Counted from the stretch's first letter, positions 41,722-50,323 are shown. The stretch is 64,000 bases of DNA from an uncultured Oscillospiraceae bacterium (GCA_910583935.1 CAJTZM010000007.1:49896-113895), one strand, 5' to 3'. Made by a program: numbers and translations. The notes: generated from the sequence alone by a model not told the origin.

Positions 41722-42405
41722 TCACGGAGTATTTCTCTCGTAGTAAAATCCGTCGAGAATATCAAAATCGTCCGTAAATTTACGGTCCGTGCCATGCCAG
41801 GGGATTTCTGCGTAGACCTCAAACGCCCGGTCCCGCATCCACATCTGCGGTGTGAAAAGAATGGTAAAGCCGCAGCCAAAATCGGTGGCCCATTGGTTCA
41901 TCCGACGCTTGGGAAAGCCGCAGGCAGCCAGCAGAGACATAATCACGCCGCCATGGGTGACGACCGCCGTGTCGGTAAGGCGTTCGACCATCATGCGGCT
42001 AAAGACAGCCTGTAAGCCGTTCAGCACTCGGCCCAGCAGCGCGCGCCCGCTTTCGCCGCTGGGCGGCACCGCCTCAAATCCGCCTTCGATCCATTTTTGA
42101 TAAGCGGGCAGAGCCTTAAGCTGGGAGATGTTTTTGCCGGTGAATTCGCCAAAATCGCATTCGATGAAATCCTCCGATTGCAGAATCATCCGATCGGGGT
42201 ACAAAAGCTCGGCTGTTTGGATACAGCGTAGCAGGGGGCTGGTGTAAACCAGCTGCGCAGGCGGATAGCAAGCCTGCTCCGCTCTTTTTATAAGCTGCTC
42301 TTTTCCCTCTCGACTTAAAGGAGGATCGGTCCGCCCCAGATAAACGCCTCGCTCCGATTTTGGCGTTTTTCCATGCCGGATCAAATGAATTTTATACGTT
42401 ATCAA
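41722..42405 (-). CDS. Histidine phosphatase family protein
   Basis: Protein of 227 residues of the phosphoglycerate mutase/CobC superfamily. Catalytic motif LIRHGKTP near the start, TSPLLRCIQTAELL, the acid ECDFGEFTGK and the second His in VVTHGGVIMSLLAACG. The last 50 residues differ from standard CobC. Start at TTG 42405 with a weak ribosome site. It is the first gene of the minus-strand operon and lies divergent from the XRE regulator. Substrate unknown; alpha-ribazole phosphate or another phosphoester is possible. Confidence 0.88.
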   Translation of the reverse strand: MITYKIHLIRHGKTPKSERGVYLGRTDPPLSREGKEQLIKRAEQACYPPAQLVYTSPLLRCIQTAELLYPDRMILQSEDFIECDFGEFTGKNISQLKALPAYQKWIEGGFEAVPPSGESGRALLGRVLNGLQAVFSRMMVERLTDTAVVTHGGVIMSLLAACGFPKRRMNQWATDFGCGFTILFTPQMWMRDRAFEVYAEIPWHGTDRKFTDDFDILDGFYYERNTP

Positions 42406-42467
42406 TGAAAAACACCATTCCTTCCGATCTATTTCGACGAATCATCTAAAATTTTTACAGGGGATAC

Positions 42468-42510
42468 TTTACAACCCTTGTATTTTATACTATAATTTAC
42501 GATATGTAAA
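42468..42510 (+). promoter_or_regulatory. XRE gene promoter with flanking dyads
   Basis: TTTACA (42468-42473), 17-base spacer, TATAAT (42491-42496). Two palindromes overlap it: TACAA-CCC-TTGTA (42470-42482) over the -35, and TTTAC-GATAT-GTAAA (42496-42510) just after the -10. Together they look like paired operator sites for the XRE protein. Confidence 0.65.
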
Positions 42511-42530
42511 GCCTAAGCGGAGGAATGAAA

Positions 42531-43226
42531 ATGAACGCCGATTTTCCGAGGATCTTGACGCTCCTGAGAAAGGAAAAGGGAATCAGCCAAAAAGCGGCAG
42601 CCAGCGATTTGGGAATTTCGCAGGCTTTGCTTTCCCATTACGAAAAAGGGATTCGGGAATGCGGACTGGATTTTCTGGTGCGGACAGCGAATTATTACGG
42701 CGTTTCCTGCGATTATCTTTTGGGCAGATCCCCAGACCGCAGCGGCATGACCTTAACGGTGGAGGATATTCCCGACCCGGATGCGGCGGGTAAGGAAAAT
42801 GTGATGCATGGCAGCATCCTGCCGGTACTGAATAAAAAGCTCATTGCCAATTCGTTGAATATCCTGTTTGACCTTCTGCAGAGAAGCAAAAACAAGCCGC
42901 TGATTCAGGAGACCTCCTCTTTTTTGATGCTGGCGGTCTATCGGATGTTCCGGGTCGTGCATTCGTCCAATCCCAAAAATCAAAACGGCATGTTCACGGT
43001 GCCAAAACAGGTGGCTTCCAGCTATGCGGCAGCGGCTATGGCAGTGTCCGAGGCCAACGCGGCGGCGGTAGCTTCCGGCAATGCGCTGGACGGGCAGGAG
43101 CCCATCTGTGAGGTGGAGGCCCTGGCGATGACCACCGAATCACTGAACCAGTCCTACCCAATGTTTGCATCTTCTTTGATGAATTTAATCCAGAACAGCG
43201 AGTCCAAAATCGGCAGGGAAAAATAA
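42531..43226 (+). CDS. XRE-family regulator with alpha-helical C-terminal domain
   Basis: Protein of 231 residues. Helix-turn-helix in residues 5-65: FPRILTLLRKEKGISQKAAA, LGISQALLSHYEKGIRE, TANYYGVSCDYLLGRS. The C-terminal 150 residues are helical, with an Ala-rich stretch (SSYAAAAMAVSEANAAAVAS), and are not recognised. ATG 42531 is preferred over ATG 42525 because GGAGGA is then seven bases upstream. It is divergent from the histidine phosphatase operon and probably regulates itself and that operon, from the dyads at its promoter. Confidence 0.85.
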   Translation: MNADFPRILTLLRKEKGISQKAAASDLGISQALLSHYEKGIRECGLDFLVRTANYYGVSCDYLLGRSPDRSGMTLTVEDIPDPDAAGKENVMHGSILPVLNKKLIANSLNILFDLLQRSKNKPLIQETSSFLMLAVYRMFRVVHSSNPKNQNGMFTVPKQVASSYAAAAMAVSEANAAAVASGNALDGQEPICEVEALAMTTESLNQSYPMFASSLMNLIQNSESKIGREK

Positions 43227-43498
43227 CCTTTTATTATTGTATCATTCCATCTGGCAAAAGAAAAGCAAAATTTGCCGTTTTTTGTTGCTTCAAGGAAAAT
43301 TCACGGCGGCAGCTGCGTTTTGTTCCGCCGGAGGCCAGATAAACGCATCCAATCATGAGCACAAGGGCAGCGCGGTTTTTTTCCGGCGCTCTTTGAAGCC
43401 TTTACGCCTTTTTCGGTCGTAGGCGGCATCCGTTGTTTTTTATGGTGGGAAAGCGGTGAATTTATTGTGAATAAGCGCGCCTTGCCGTCTCTTTTCCA

Positions 43499-43527
43499 TT
43501 GACAGAACGGGGCGGTTGTTATACTAT
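43499..43527 (+). promoter_or_regulatory. Promoter of lipoprotein/two-component run
   Basis: Perfect TTGACA (43499-43504). The -10 is either TATACT (43520-43525, spacer 15) or TACTAT (43522-43527, spacer 17). Confidence 0.5.
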
Positions 43528-43568
43528 GGAAAGGGCAAAAAGGCTGTTTTTACAAAAGAGATTTGTGT

Positions 43569-43596
43569 GCCGGAGCCGTTAGGTCCCGGCTTTTTT
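43569..43596 (+). terminator. Terminator-like hairpin in leader (possible attenuator)
   Basis: GCCGG (43569-43573) pairs with CCGGC (43586-43590), followed at once by TTTTTT. It lies between the promoter and the ribosome site of the next gene. Confidence 0.5.
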
Positions 43597-43621
43597 GTGA
43601 TTTTTGAAAGGAGGAACCGGC

Positions 43622-45004
43622 GTGCATATTCTAAAAATCGTGGTTTTGACGGTATGCTGTCTGCTTTTATCTGCCTGTTCTTCGTTTCAGCTGAGCTTGA
43701 CGGATCTGATGCAGGCGCCAAAGCTGGCAGAGGATCAGGCCGAAATTTATGAAGCGCTGACCGAGGCTGTCGGTTCCCCGGATATCCAGCTGAAATATCC
43801 CCAGAGAGGCGAATACCGCTCGGCGTTCGTCATGTTCGATCTGGACGCGGACGGGGAGGAGGAAGCGTTGGTCTTTTATAATGTGCCAAGCTGGGGGACC
43901 AACGTCCGCATTATGGTGCTGGACCATCAGGCGGAACGGTGGGTTTCCGTTTACGACGCAGTGGGAGAGGGGACCGACGTTACCGAAGCAGATTTTCGGA
44001 TATTGACCAGCTCCGGCCGCCATTGTATGCTGATCGGCTGGGAGCAGGGGACCAGCGAAAATACCAAGATGTCGGTTTACGATTATGTGGGCGGGCAGTT
44101 TAGGGTTCTGTTCGAAAGTGAGTATTCTCAGATGCTTATTATGGATATTGACGGGGACAAAACAGAGGAAATTTTGCTGGGAATTTTTAAAGCATCCTCC
44201 AAAACCGGCTCCATCCGGCTGATAAACGAAACAGAGGAAGGACTTCAATCGGTATCCCGCGTGGTGATGAACAGTACGATTACCGAGTTTTTAGGCATTA
44301 AAATCGGGCAGCTTGCACAGGATCAGACAGCGGTGTTTGTAGACGCCTATACTGGGAACGATCGGATTGTCACCGAAATTATGCTGTATACCGAGGACGG
44401 GCGTCTGCGCTCTTTGGAGGGCTCTTATGACGGGCTGGACCAGCAGCTGATCCGAGAGATTCCGGTGCGGTGCGAGGATATCGACCGGGATGGTGTTGTT
44501 GAGGTGCCGGCGCCTTTGAGCGAGCAGGAGGACGAGAGAGAGGAAGAGGGCATTCATCAGAATATGATTCAGTATCTCAGCCTTTCCAACCCGCAGGATC
44601 TGGCGGCGCTTGGCAGTGCCGGCTCAGAGGAGAGCGAGCAGGAGAATCCGGTTTATTTTCAGTTCACCCCGGTTTGGACGGGATTTGTCAATTTGGACTA
44701 CGGCTTCCGTTTCCAATTCCCAGAGGAGTGGATCGGCCAGGTAGACGTGATGAAGGAGTCCGGACGAAACGAATGGGTTTTTGCCCTTCGTTCAGACACT
44801 GCGGAGCCTACGGCCCTCTTGCGCATCCGTGTTTACGGCCAGGATGAGCCGCGGGACGTTTTTGACAATGTATCTTATGAGCGGCTGGAAAAACGGGGTG
44901 TATACGAATACTGTGCAGCTTTGGTGAAAACGCCGGATGCTCCCGATCTTCTGGAGCTTGATTGGGAACAGGTGCGGTCCCGCTTTTCCACCTTAAAATC
45001 TTAA
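43622..45004 (+). CDS. Lipoprotein of unknown function next to a two-component system
   Basis: Protein of 460 residues. GTG 43622 follows AAAGGAGG and gives the lipoprotein signal LKIVVLTVCCLLLSAC with a perfect lipobox. The mature part contains FG-GAP/VCBS-like acidic segments, MFDLDADGEEEALVFY and IMDIDGDKTEEILLG, DIDRDGVVEVPAP, which look like calcium-binding loops of a beta-propeller, and a final domain with FRFQFPEEWIG. It is 18 bases upstream of a response regulator gene, so it may act with that system as an envelope sensor or be its target. Not recognised as a named family. Confidence 0.8.
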   Translation: MHILKIVVLTVCCLLLSACSSFQLSLTDLMQAPKLAEDQAEIYEALTEAVGSPDIQLKYPQRGEYRSAFVMFDLDADGEEEALVFYNVPSWGTNVRIMVLDHQAERWVSVYDAVGEGTDVTEADFRILTSSGRHCMLIGWEQGTSENTKMSVYDYVGGQFRVLFESEYSQMLIMDIDGDKTEEILLGIFKASSKTGSIRLINETEEGLQSVSRVVMNSTITEFLGIKIGQLAQDQTAVFVDAYTGNDRIVTEIMLYTEDGRLRSLEGSYDGLDQQLIREIPVRCEDIDRDGVVEVPAPLSEQEDEREEEGIHQNMIQYLSLSNPQDLAALGSAGSEESEQENPVYFQFTPVWTGFVNLDYGFRFQFPEEWIGQVDVMKESGRNEWVFALRSDTAEPTALLRIRVYGQDEPRDVFDNVSYERLEKRGVYEYCAALVKTPDAPDLLELDWEQVRSRFSTLKS

Positions 45005-45022
45005 AGAAAGAGAGGCGCTGGT

Positions 45023-45718
45023 TTGAAACGGATTTTAATTGCTGAAGATGAAGATGCGATTCGCGATTTTGTTGTAATTAACCTAAAAAGAGTGGGGTAC
45101 GAGGTGGTAGATGTGCCGGACGGCGAGCAGGCTGTCCAGGTGTTTGAGGAAAGCGGCGGCGATTTTGACGTAGTGGTTCTGGACGTTATGATGCCGGGAC
45201 TTGACGGATTTGAGGTGTGCGAAAGGATCCGGGCGGCCAGCAATTCCATCGGAATTATCATGCTGTCTGCAAAATCCCAGGAGATGGATAAGGTGCGCGG
45301 CCTGATGACCGGCGCGGACGATTACATCACCAAGCCGTTTTCCCCTTCGGAGCTGGTGGCCCGGGTGGACGCGATCTACCGCCGGGTATCCTTGGCGAAG
45401 GCTGTGCCAGCGGTGGAGGACGAGGTGTCTTCCGGGCCGTTTGTGCTCAACAGCAAAAGCCGAACGCTTACGAAAAATGGAAAGCCGGTGGATTTGACTC
45501 AGGTAGAATTTCAGATCATGGAGTTTTTTATCAAAAACCCCAATACGGCGTTGGAGCGTTCCGCCATCCTCGAGCAGGTATGGGGAAGCAATTATTACGG
45601 CGATGTGAAAATTGTGGATGTAAATATTCGCCGGCTGCGGATGAAAATAGAGGAGGAGCCGTCGAATCCCCAATACCTGCAAACGGTTTGGGGCTTTGGG
45701 TATAAATGGGCGGTTTAA
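45023..45718 (+). CDS. OmpR-family response regulator
   Basis: Protein of 231 residues. Receiver domain with the acidic pair in AEDEDAIRDF, phosphoacceptor Asp54 in VVLDVMMPGLDGF, Thr/Ser at MLSAKSQE and Lys in YITKPFSPSEL. C-terminal winged helix of OmpR type (VDLTQVEFQIMEFFIKNPN, VDVNIRRLRMKIEEEP, VWGFGYKWAV). Starts at TTG with GAGAGG upstream. It is immediately followed by its sensor kinase. Confidence 0.95.
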   Translation: MKRILIAEDEDAIRDFVVINLKRVGYEVVDVPDGEQAVQVFEESGGDFDVVVLDVMMPGLDGFEVCERIRAASNSIGIIMLSAKSQEMDKVRGLMTGADDYITKPFSPSELVARVDAIYRRVSLAKAVPAVEDEVSSGPFVLNSKSRTLTKNGKPVDLTQVEFQIMEFFIKNPNTALERSAILEQVWGSNYYGDVKIVDVNIRRLRMKIEEEPSNPQYLQTVWGFGYKWAV

Positions 45719-45751
45719 GGTTTTGCGGCAAAGGAAGAAGGGGGAAATCAG

Positions 45752-47188
45752 ATGGCCAAAAGGCGGATTACCAAAAGATGGCTGTTTAACAGCTTTGGGA
45801 TTATTCTGTTGATTTTGATTGCCATTGAGATCCTCTCAGCCTATGGTTTTAAAAGCTATTATTACAGTGGTGTCCGGCAAACGGTGGCGTCCCGTGCGGA
45901 TCTGGTCGACGGCCTGTTAAAAAAATACGCGCAGGACGCGTCTGCCGATTATACAACCGAGGTGCGTGGGCTCATCGAAAACTTTGAGGACAAGGACAAA
46001 ATGGAAATTATGGCGCTGAATGTAGACGGCGGCATCCTGCTTTCCTCCAGCGGCTTTGAGGCGACCCGGACGTTGTATATGCCGGATTTTCAGCAGGCAC
46101 TGGAGTCGGAAAATGGGGAGGGATATTTCCAGGGGACACTGTATGGGGAGAAAATCCTGGCGCTGACTAGGATTTTTCAGGTCAGCGACGAGGAGATTTT
46201 TGCCATCCGTTATGTCACCTCCCTGGCGCGGGTAGACCAGCAGATCATCTCCCTTGTAGCGATTATCACGGTTTTCGGCATGGCGATCATCTTTTTTGTG
46301 GTGCTTTCCAGCAGCTATTTTATCAATTCGATTGTGGTCCCGTTGGGCAAGGTGGGGCAGACTGCTCGGAAAATTGCCCAAGGGGATTTCAGCATCCGGC
46401 TGGAAAAGGAGAACGATGATGAAATCGGCGAGCTTTGCGAGGTCATCAACTATATGGCCGGCGAGCTTTCCAAGGCGGAGCAGCTGAAAAATGACTTTAT
46501 TTCTTCCGTTTCCCACGAGCTGAGAACGCCGCTTACCGCGATTAAGGGATGGGCGGAAACCCTGTCCGGCGAGGAAAAGCCGGACAGAGAAACAATGCAA
46601 AAGGGTATGGCGGTCATCGGAAAGGAAACCGAGCGGCTTTCCGGCATGGTGGAGGAGCTGCTGGACTTTTCCCGGATTCAAAGCGGCCGAATGGCGATGG
46701 TAATGGACCGCATGGACCTGGTAGCGGAGCTGGATGACGCGGTGCTTATGTTTGGCCAGCGTGCCGCCAGGGAAAAAATTTCCCTGCTCTATGAGGAGCC
46801 GGAGGAGCTGATCGTCGTGATAGGGGATCACAACCGGCTCAAGCAGGTTTTTGTCAATATTCTGGATAACGCCTTAAAGCATACTGCCGCCGGGGGAGAG
46901 ATCGCCGTCCACGTGCAGCATACCGGCGAGGCGGCGTCGGTGGTGATTGCGGATACCGGAGAGGGGATCAAGCCGGAGGATCTGCCCCAGGTGAAAACAA
47001 AGTTCTATAAAGGGGATTCTACCAAGCGGGGCTCCGGTATCGGCCTTGCGGTGGCCGATGAAATCGTGAACCGGCATGGCGGTAGTTTGGAGATTGAAAG
47101 CGTTTATCAAAAAGGGACGACCGTTACCATTATCCTGCCGCTGGCGGGAAAACGGATGGAAGCGGAAATAACAGAAGCAGAAAGGTAA
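45752..47188 (+). CDS. HAMP-domain sensor histidine kinase
   Basis: Membrane kinase of 478 residues: first helix about 10-33, extracytoplasmic sensor of about 130 residues (TTEVRGLIENFEDKDKMEIM), second helix about 167-190, HAMP (VVPLGKVGQTARKIAQGDFS), HisKA with phospho-His255 in SSVSHELRTPLTAIKGWAE, and an HATPase domain with VNILDNALKHT, VIADTGEGIKPEDL and KRGSGIGLAVADEIVNRHGG. GAAGGGGG precedes the ATG. Partner of the preceding response regulator. Signal unknown. Confidence 0.95.
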   Translation: MAKRRITKRWLFNSFGIILLILIAIEILSAYGFKSYYYSGVRQTVASRADLVDGLLKKYAQDASADYTTEVRGLIENFEDKDKMEIMALNVDGGILLSSSGFEATRTLYMPDFQQALESENGEGYFQGTLYGEKILALTRIFQVSDEEIFAIRYVTSLARVDQQIISLVAIITVFGMAIIFFVVLSSSYFINSIVVPLGKVGQTARKIAQGDFSIRLEKENDDEIGELCEVINYMAGELSKAEQLKNDFISSVSHELRTPLTAIKGWAETLSGEEKPDRETMQKGMAVIGKETERLSGMVEELLDFSRIQSGRMAMVMDRMDLVAELDDAVLMFGQRAAREKISLLYEEPEELIVVIGDHNRLKQVFVNILDNALKHTAAGGEIAVHVQHTGEAASVVIADTGEGIKPEDLPQVKTKFYKGDSTKRGSGIGLAVADEIVNRHGGSLEIESVYQKGTTVTIILPLAGKRMEAEITEAER

Positions 47189-47194
47189 AGGATC

Positions 47195-48118
47195 ATGAGC
47201 AAACAGTATAAAACGTCGATCGGCGGTCAAGCAGTAATCGAGGGGATTATGATGCGCGGTCCGGAAAAAACCGCTCTTGCGGTCCGCGTTCCGGACGGCA
47301 GCATTGACCTGGAGACATGGGATAACCAAAGGGTGACGGCTTGGTATAAAAAGACCCCGTTTGTCCGAGGGATTTTCAATTTTGTGGATACAATGCGGTT
47401 AGGATATCGGTGCTTAATGAAATCGGCGGAAAAGTCCGCCTATGACGATGGGGAGCCGGATAAGCTGGATTTGTGGCTCAACCGGCACTTTGGGGAAAAA
47501 GGCACGGCTGTTCTTACCGGTTTTGCCTCGGTTATCGCGGTGGCGGCAGCGCTTTTCTTGTTTATGGCGCTTCCGACCTTTGCCGTTCGTTGGCTCAATA
47601 CGCTGATTTCGCTGGGCGTGTTTTCCAGCTTGGTCGAAGGCTTTATCAAAATCGCGATCCTAGTAGGATATATGGCGGCGGTCAGCCGGATGAAGGACAT
47701 CCACCGCATGTTCCAGTATCATGGGGCCGAGCATAAAACCATTTTCTGCTATGAGGCGGGAGAAGAACTGACGGTGGAAAATGTGAAAAAGCAAAAACGC
47801 TTCCATCCACGCTGTGGTACAAGCTTTTTATTGATTGTGGTGATCGTCAGCGTGTTGGTCACCTCCTTTGTCACCTGGAATAGCCCCTGGCTTCGGGTTG
47901 TGCTGAAAATCCTTCTGCTGCCGGTAGTGGTGGGGATTTCCTACGAGATCATCAAGCTTGCTGGAAGGTATACCAATCTCTGCACCCGAATCATTTCGGC
48001 GCCGGGCATGTGGCTGCAGCATCTGACAACCCAGGAGCCGGACGACGGGATGATCGAGGTGGCGATCGCCTCCCTCAAGCCGGTGCTTCCTTCGGTGGAA
48101 GGAAGCGACCGCTGGTGA
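47195..48118 (+). CDS. DUF1385 domain-containing membrane protein
   Basis: Protein of 307 residues. Landmarks: GGQAVIEGIMMRGPEKTALA at the start, FVRGIFNFVDTMRLGYRCLM, MFQYHGAEHKTIFCYEAGEE and FHPRCGTSFLLIVVIVSVLV. Four or five membrane helices. The family is conserved in Firmicutes near prmC and prfA; function not established. The GTG start of prmC overlaps its stop codon. Confidence 0.9.
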   Translation: MSKQYKTSIGGQAVIEGIMMRGPEKTALAVRVPDGSIDLETWDNQRVTAWYKKTPFVRGIFNFVDTMRLGYRCLMKSAEKSAYDDGEPDKLDLWLNRHFGEKGTAVLTGFASVIAVAAALFLFMALPTFAVRWLNTLISLGVFSSLVEGFIKIAILVGYMAAVSRMKDIHRMFQYHGAEHKTIFCYEAGEELTVENVKKQKRFHPRCGTSFLLIVVIVSVLVTSFVTWNSPWLRVVLKILLLPVVVGISYEIIKLAGRYTNLCTRIISAPGMWLQHLTTQEPDDGMIEVAIASLKPVLPSVEGSDRW

Positions 48119-48963
48119 GCAGGATAAAAGACGTCTATCCGATTTGGCTGGAGCGTCTGCGCCGGGCGGGCATGGATGCGGCCGACTTTGAGCTGGATTT
48201 GCTTTTGGAGGCGTTTTGCTTCATTTCCAAAAAGGATCGCCTGCTGTATCCGGGTCGGGAGCTGTCCGCAGAACAGATAGAGCGGCTGGAGCGGCTTTTG
48301 TCCCGGCGGGAGGAAGGCGAGCCGCTCCAGTACCTGCTGGGCTGGTGGGAGTTTTATGGCCGCCGCTTTCGGGTGGGTTCGGGCGTTTTAATTCCCCGAC
48401 AGGATACGGAAAGGCTGGTGGAACTGGCGCTGCGGGAGCTGGAAGATATCCCGTCGCCGCAGGTGGCGGACTTATGCGCCGGAAGCGGCTGCATCGGGCT
48501 GACCGTTGCCTGCGAGCGGCCGGACGCGCAGGTTTTCTTGCTGGAAGTTTCTTCCCAGGCTGTGGTGTACTGCAAAAAGAATCGGGAAATTTGGGCGCCC
48601 CACTGCACCCTTTTTCAAACGGATGTTTTAAAGGGGACGCAAGGACTGGCTGGGCTGGATGCGGTGCTTTCCAACCCGCCGTATATCCCATCGGCGGACC
48701 TTTCGTCCCTGCAGCGGGAGGTGAGACACGAGCCCTCGATGGCGCTGGACGGTACGGCGGACGGTCTGTGCTTTTACCGGGAAATTCCGCCGCTGTGGAG
48801 GGATGCGCTCAAGCCGGGGGGACTTTTGGCCTTTGAAATTGGCTATGACCAGGCACAGTCGGTCTGTGCTCTTTTAAAGGAGGCCTGTTTTGAAGGAATC
48901 CGAGTAGAAAAAGATTATGGGGGAAATGACCGGGTGGTGCTGGCCCACAAATCCTCACAATAA
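48115..48963 (+). CDS. prmC: Release factor glutamine methyltransferase
   Basis: Methylates the GGQ glutamine of RF1 and RF2. 282 residues: an N-terminal helical domain (DRLLYPGRELSAEQIERLER), YLLGWWEFYGRRFRVGSGVL, IPRQDTERLVE, SAM-binding VADLCAGSGCIGLTVACERP, and the catalytic AVLSNPPYIPSADLS (NPPY). GTG 48115 shares bases with the upstream TGA. The prfA gene that usually accompanies it is not in the window. Confidence 0.95.
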   Translation: MSRIKDVYPIWLERLRRAGMDAADFELDLLLEAFCFISKKDRLLYPGRELSAEQIERLERLLSRREEGEPLQYLLGWWEFYGRRFRVGSGVLIPRQDTERLVELALRELEDIPSPQVADLCAGSGCIGLTVACERPDAQVFLLEVSSQAVVYCKKNREIWAPHCTLFQTDVLKGTQGLAGLDAVLSNPPYIPSADLSSLQREVRHEPSMALDGTADGLCFYREIPPLWRDALKPGGLLAFEIGYDQAQSVCALLKEACFEGIRVEKDYGGNDRVVLAHKSSQ

Positions 48964-48986
48964 ATGCCTAAGCGGCCTTCCAAAAG

Positions 48987-49037
48987 AAAAAACGCCCTTT
49001 GCCAAGACAAAAAAGCGCTTGGCAAAGGGCGTTTTTT
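48987..49037. terminator. Bidirectional 20-bp terminator
   Basis: AAAAAACGCCCTTTGCCAAG (48987-49006) pairs perfectly with 49018-49037, between convergent prmC and the YjdF-like gene. Confidence 0.95.
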
Positions 49038-49052
49038 GGTGGGGAAAGCTTT

Positions 49053-49709
49053 TTATTCCTGCGGATCTTTGAGATTCAGCGTATAAAAATCCAGGAAAAT
49101 CCGCATAGCCGGACCGGCTTTCCCCTTACGGTAATAGCGCCAAACGGAAAACAGGATAAACAGCGACCCGATCAGGCAGACGATCATATCCTGCATGGTG
49201 TCGTCGACGCCGGTGGTCAGCACATGCTGCGGATCGGAATGGAAGATAAAATTCATGGAATATTCCCATACCTCCCACAGCATCCCAACAGTGCAGGCGA
49301 AGGATACGGCAAAGTATCCGGCAAAAATTCCGTCTTCCGGAACGATTGCACGATCCTTTTTCATCAAATAGTAGAAAATAACCCCCAAAAGGCCGAACAC
49401 GACACCGGAAAGGGTGTGAACGATTTTGTCGTAGAGGGGAAAACGCCCGTATCCGCGAAAGGCAATGCCGACGACAAAGGCCAAGAAGCTGAAGACGTTA
49501 ACTGTCAGGGAAACCAGATAGGCGGGCTTAAGACGGGTCAGCTTCCAGAAAAGAGGCGGGATGAGCAAAAATAAAGGCGACAATAGGGAAAGCCCCATAT
49601 AATAAGGGGTCGAATGCAGAAAGCTGTCCGCAATCCCCCATACGCATACCAGCAGATACAGAACCATAAAGCCCCGGTTGATTTTTTTGTAGCGCGCATT
49701 TTGATTCAT
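49053..49709 (-). CDS. Integral membrane protein, YjdF/DUF2238-like
   Basis: Protein of 218 residues with six membrane helices. Conserved polar residues within or between helices, YDKIVHTLSGVVFGLLG, GMLWEVWEYSMNFIF and GVDDTMQDMIVCLIGSLF, resemble the DUF2238/YjdF family of unknown function. GAGGAGG precedes ATG 49709. It stands alone, convergent with prmC. Confidence 0.7.
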   Translation of the reverse strand: MNQNARYKKINRGFMVLYLLVCVWGIADSFLHSTPYYMGLSLLSPLFLLIPPLFWKLTRLKPAYLVSLTVNVFSFLAFVVGIAFRGYGRFPLYDKIVHTLSGVVFGLLGVIFYYLMKKDRAIVPEDGIFAGYFAVSFACTVGMLWEVWEYSMNFIFHSDPQHVLTTGVDDTMQDMIVCLIGSLFILFSVWRYYRKGKAGPAMRIFLDFYTLNLKDPQE

Positions 49710-49796
49710 GGTGATCCTCCTCATTCTCGAAGCCTGTTTGGCAGGAAATATTTCCAGCTTATCACAAAAAGAGAGAAAAAGCCAGCCGCCTGCCGG

Positions 49797-49828
49797 AAAA
49801 AGAACGCAGGCAAAAATACCTGCGTTCA
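49797..49828 (-). terminator. Terminator of copper operon
   Basis: GAACGCAGG (49802-49810) pairs with CCTGCGTTC (49819-49827); on the minus strand it is followed by TTTTT. Confidence 0.8.
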
Positions 49829-49854
49829 GAAAAACGATTGCGGTGCGGGAAAGC

Positions 49855-50115
49855 CTACAAAAGCTTGGCGATCACCATCTCGATTTCCCGCAGCTTTTCG
49901 GCGGCATCGTTTTGGTCTACCGCCTCCTTGACACAGTGCTCCAAATGGGCCTGAAGCACCTCGGCGTTGGCTTTTTTTAGCACCGACTGGGACGCCATAA
50001 TCTGATTGGAGATGTCGATGCAGTAGCGATCTTCCTCAATCATTTTTAAAATTCCGTCAATTTGCCCTCGGGCAGTTTTTAAAAGACGGGCGACCTTCTG
50101 TTTATCCGCTGTCAT
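49855..50115 (-). CDS. csoR: CsoR family copper-sensing repressor
   Basis: Protein of 86 residues (DUF156 fold). The Cu(I) ligand set is complete: Cys32 in DRYCIDIS, His57 and Cys61 in HLEHC. Arg-rich N-terminus (KQKVARLLKTARGQIDGI). It would repress the copA operon and release DNA on binding Cu(I). ATG 50115 has GAGGTG seven bases upstream and lies one base after the copA stop codon, so it is the last gene of the operon. A matching operator is seen at 52708-52724. Confidence 0.93.
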   Translation of the reverse strand: MTADKQKVARLLKTARGQIDGILKMIEEDRYCIDISNQIMASQSVLKKANAEVLQAHLEHCVKEAVDQNDAAEKLREIEMVIAKLL

Positions 50116-50116
50116 G

Positions 50117-50323
50117 CTATTGCACCTCAACGACGGTGTATCCGGCGTCGGTCACGGCCTTTATCAGGATTTCGTCTGCGATTTCGGCATCCATGGTCAG
50201 ATAAGCCGCTTTATCCTCTAAAGAGACCTCGGCGGAAACGCCGTCAATTGCGTTGAGCACCTGGGAAACGCGTCCAGTGCAGTGGGAACACATCATGCCG
50301 TCGATTTTCAATGTCTTTTTCAT
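50117..50323 (-). CDS. copZ: Internal CopZ-like copper chaperone start within copA
   Basis: In frame inside copA, ATG 50323 opens MKKTLKIDGMMCSHCTGRVS, a stand-alone-sized 68-residue copper chaperone with CxxC. It is preceded by AAAGGAG at eight bases, a full ribosome site embedded in the copA codons for NAKGEKA. The segment may therefore be made both as the tail of CopA and as a free chaperone. Not demonstrated; only the site and the domain are seen. Confidence 0.5.
   Translation of the reverse strand: MKKTLKIDGMMCSHCTGRVSQVLNAIDGVSAEVSLEDKAAYLTMDAEIADEILIKAVTDAGYTVVEVQ

Larger units (their letters stand above)
43227..43621. other. Intergenic interval with two terminator-like hairpins
   Basis: No protein gene is seen. 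From left: a weak hairpin GGCAAA (43253-43258) with TTTGCC (43271-43276) and T-run, plausible terminator of the XRE gene; then about 220 unexplained bases; a promoter at 43499-43527; and a second hairpin plus T-run at 43569-43596 inside the leader of the lipoprotein gene. Confidence 0.5.
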
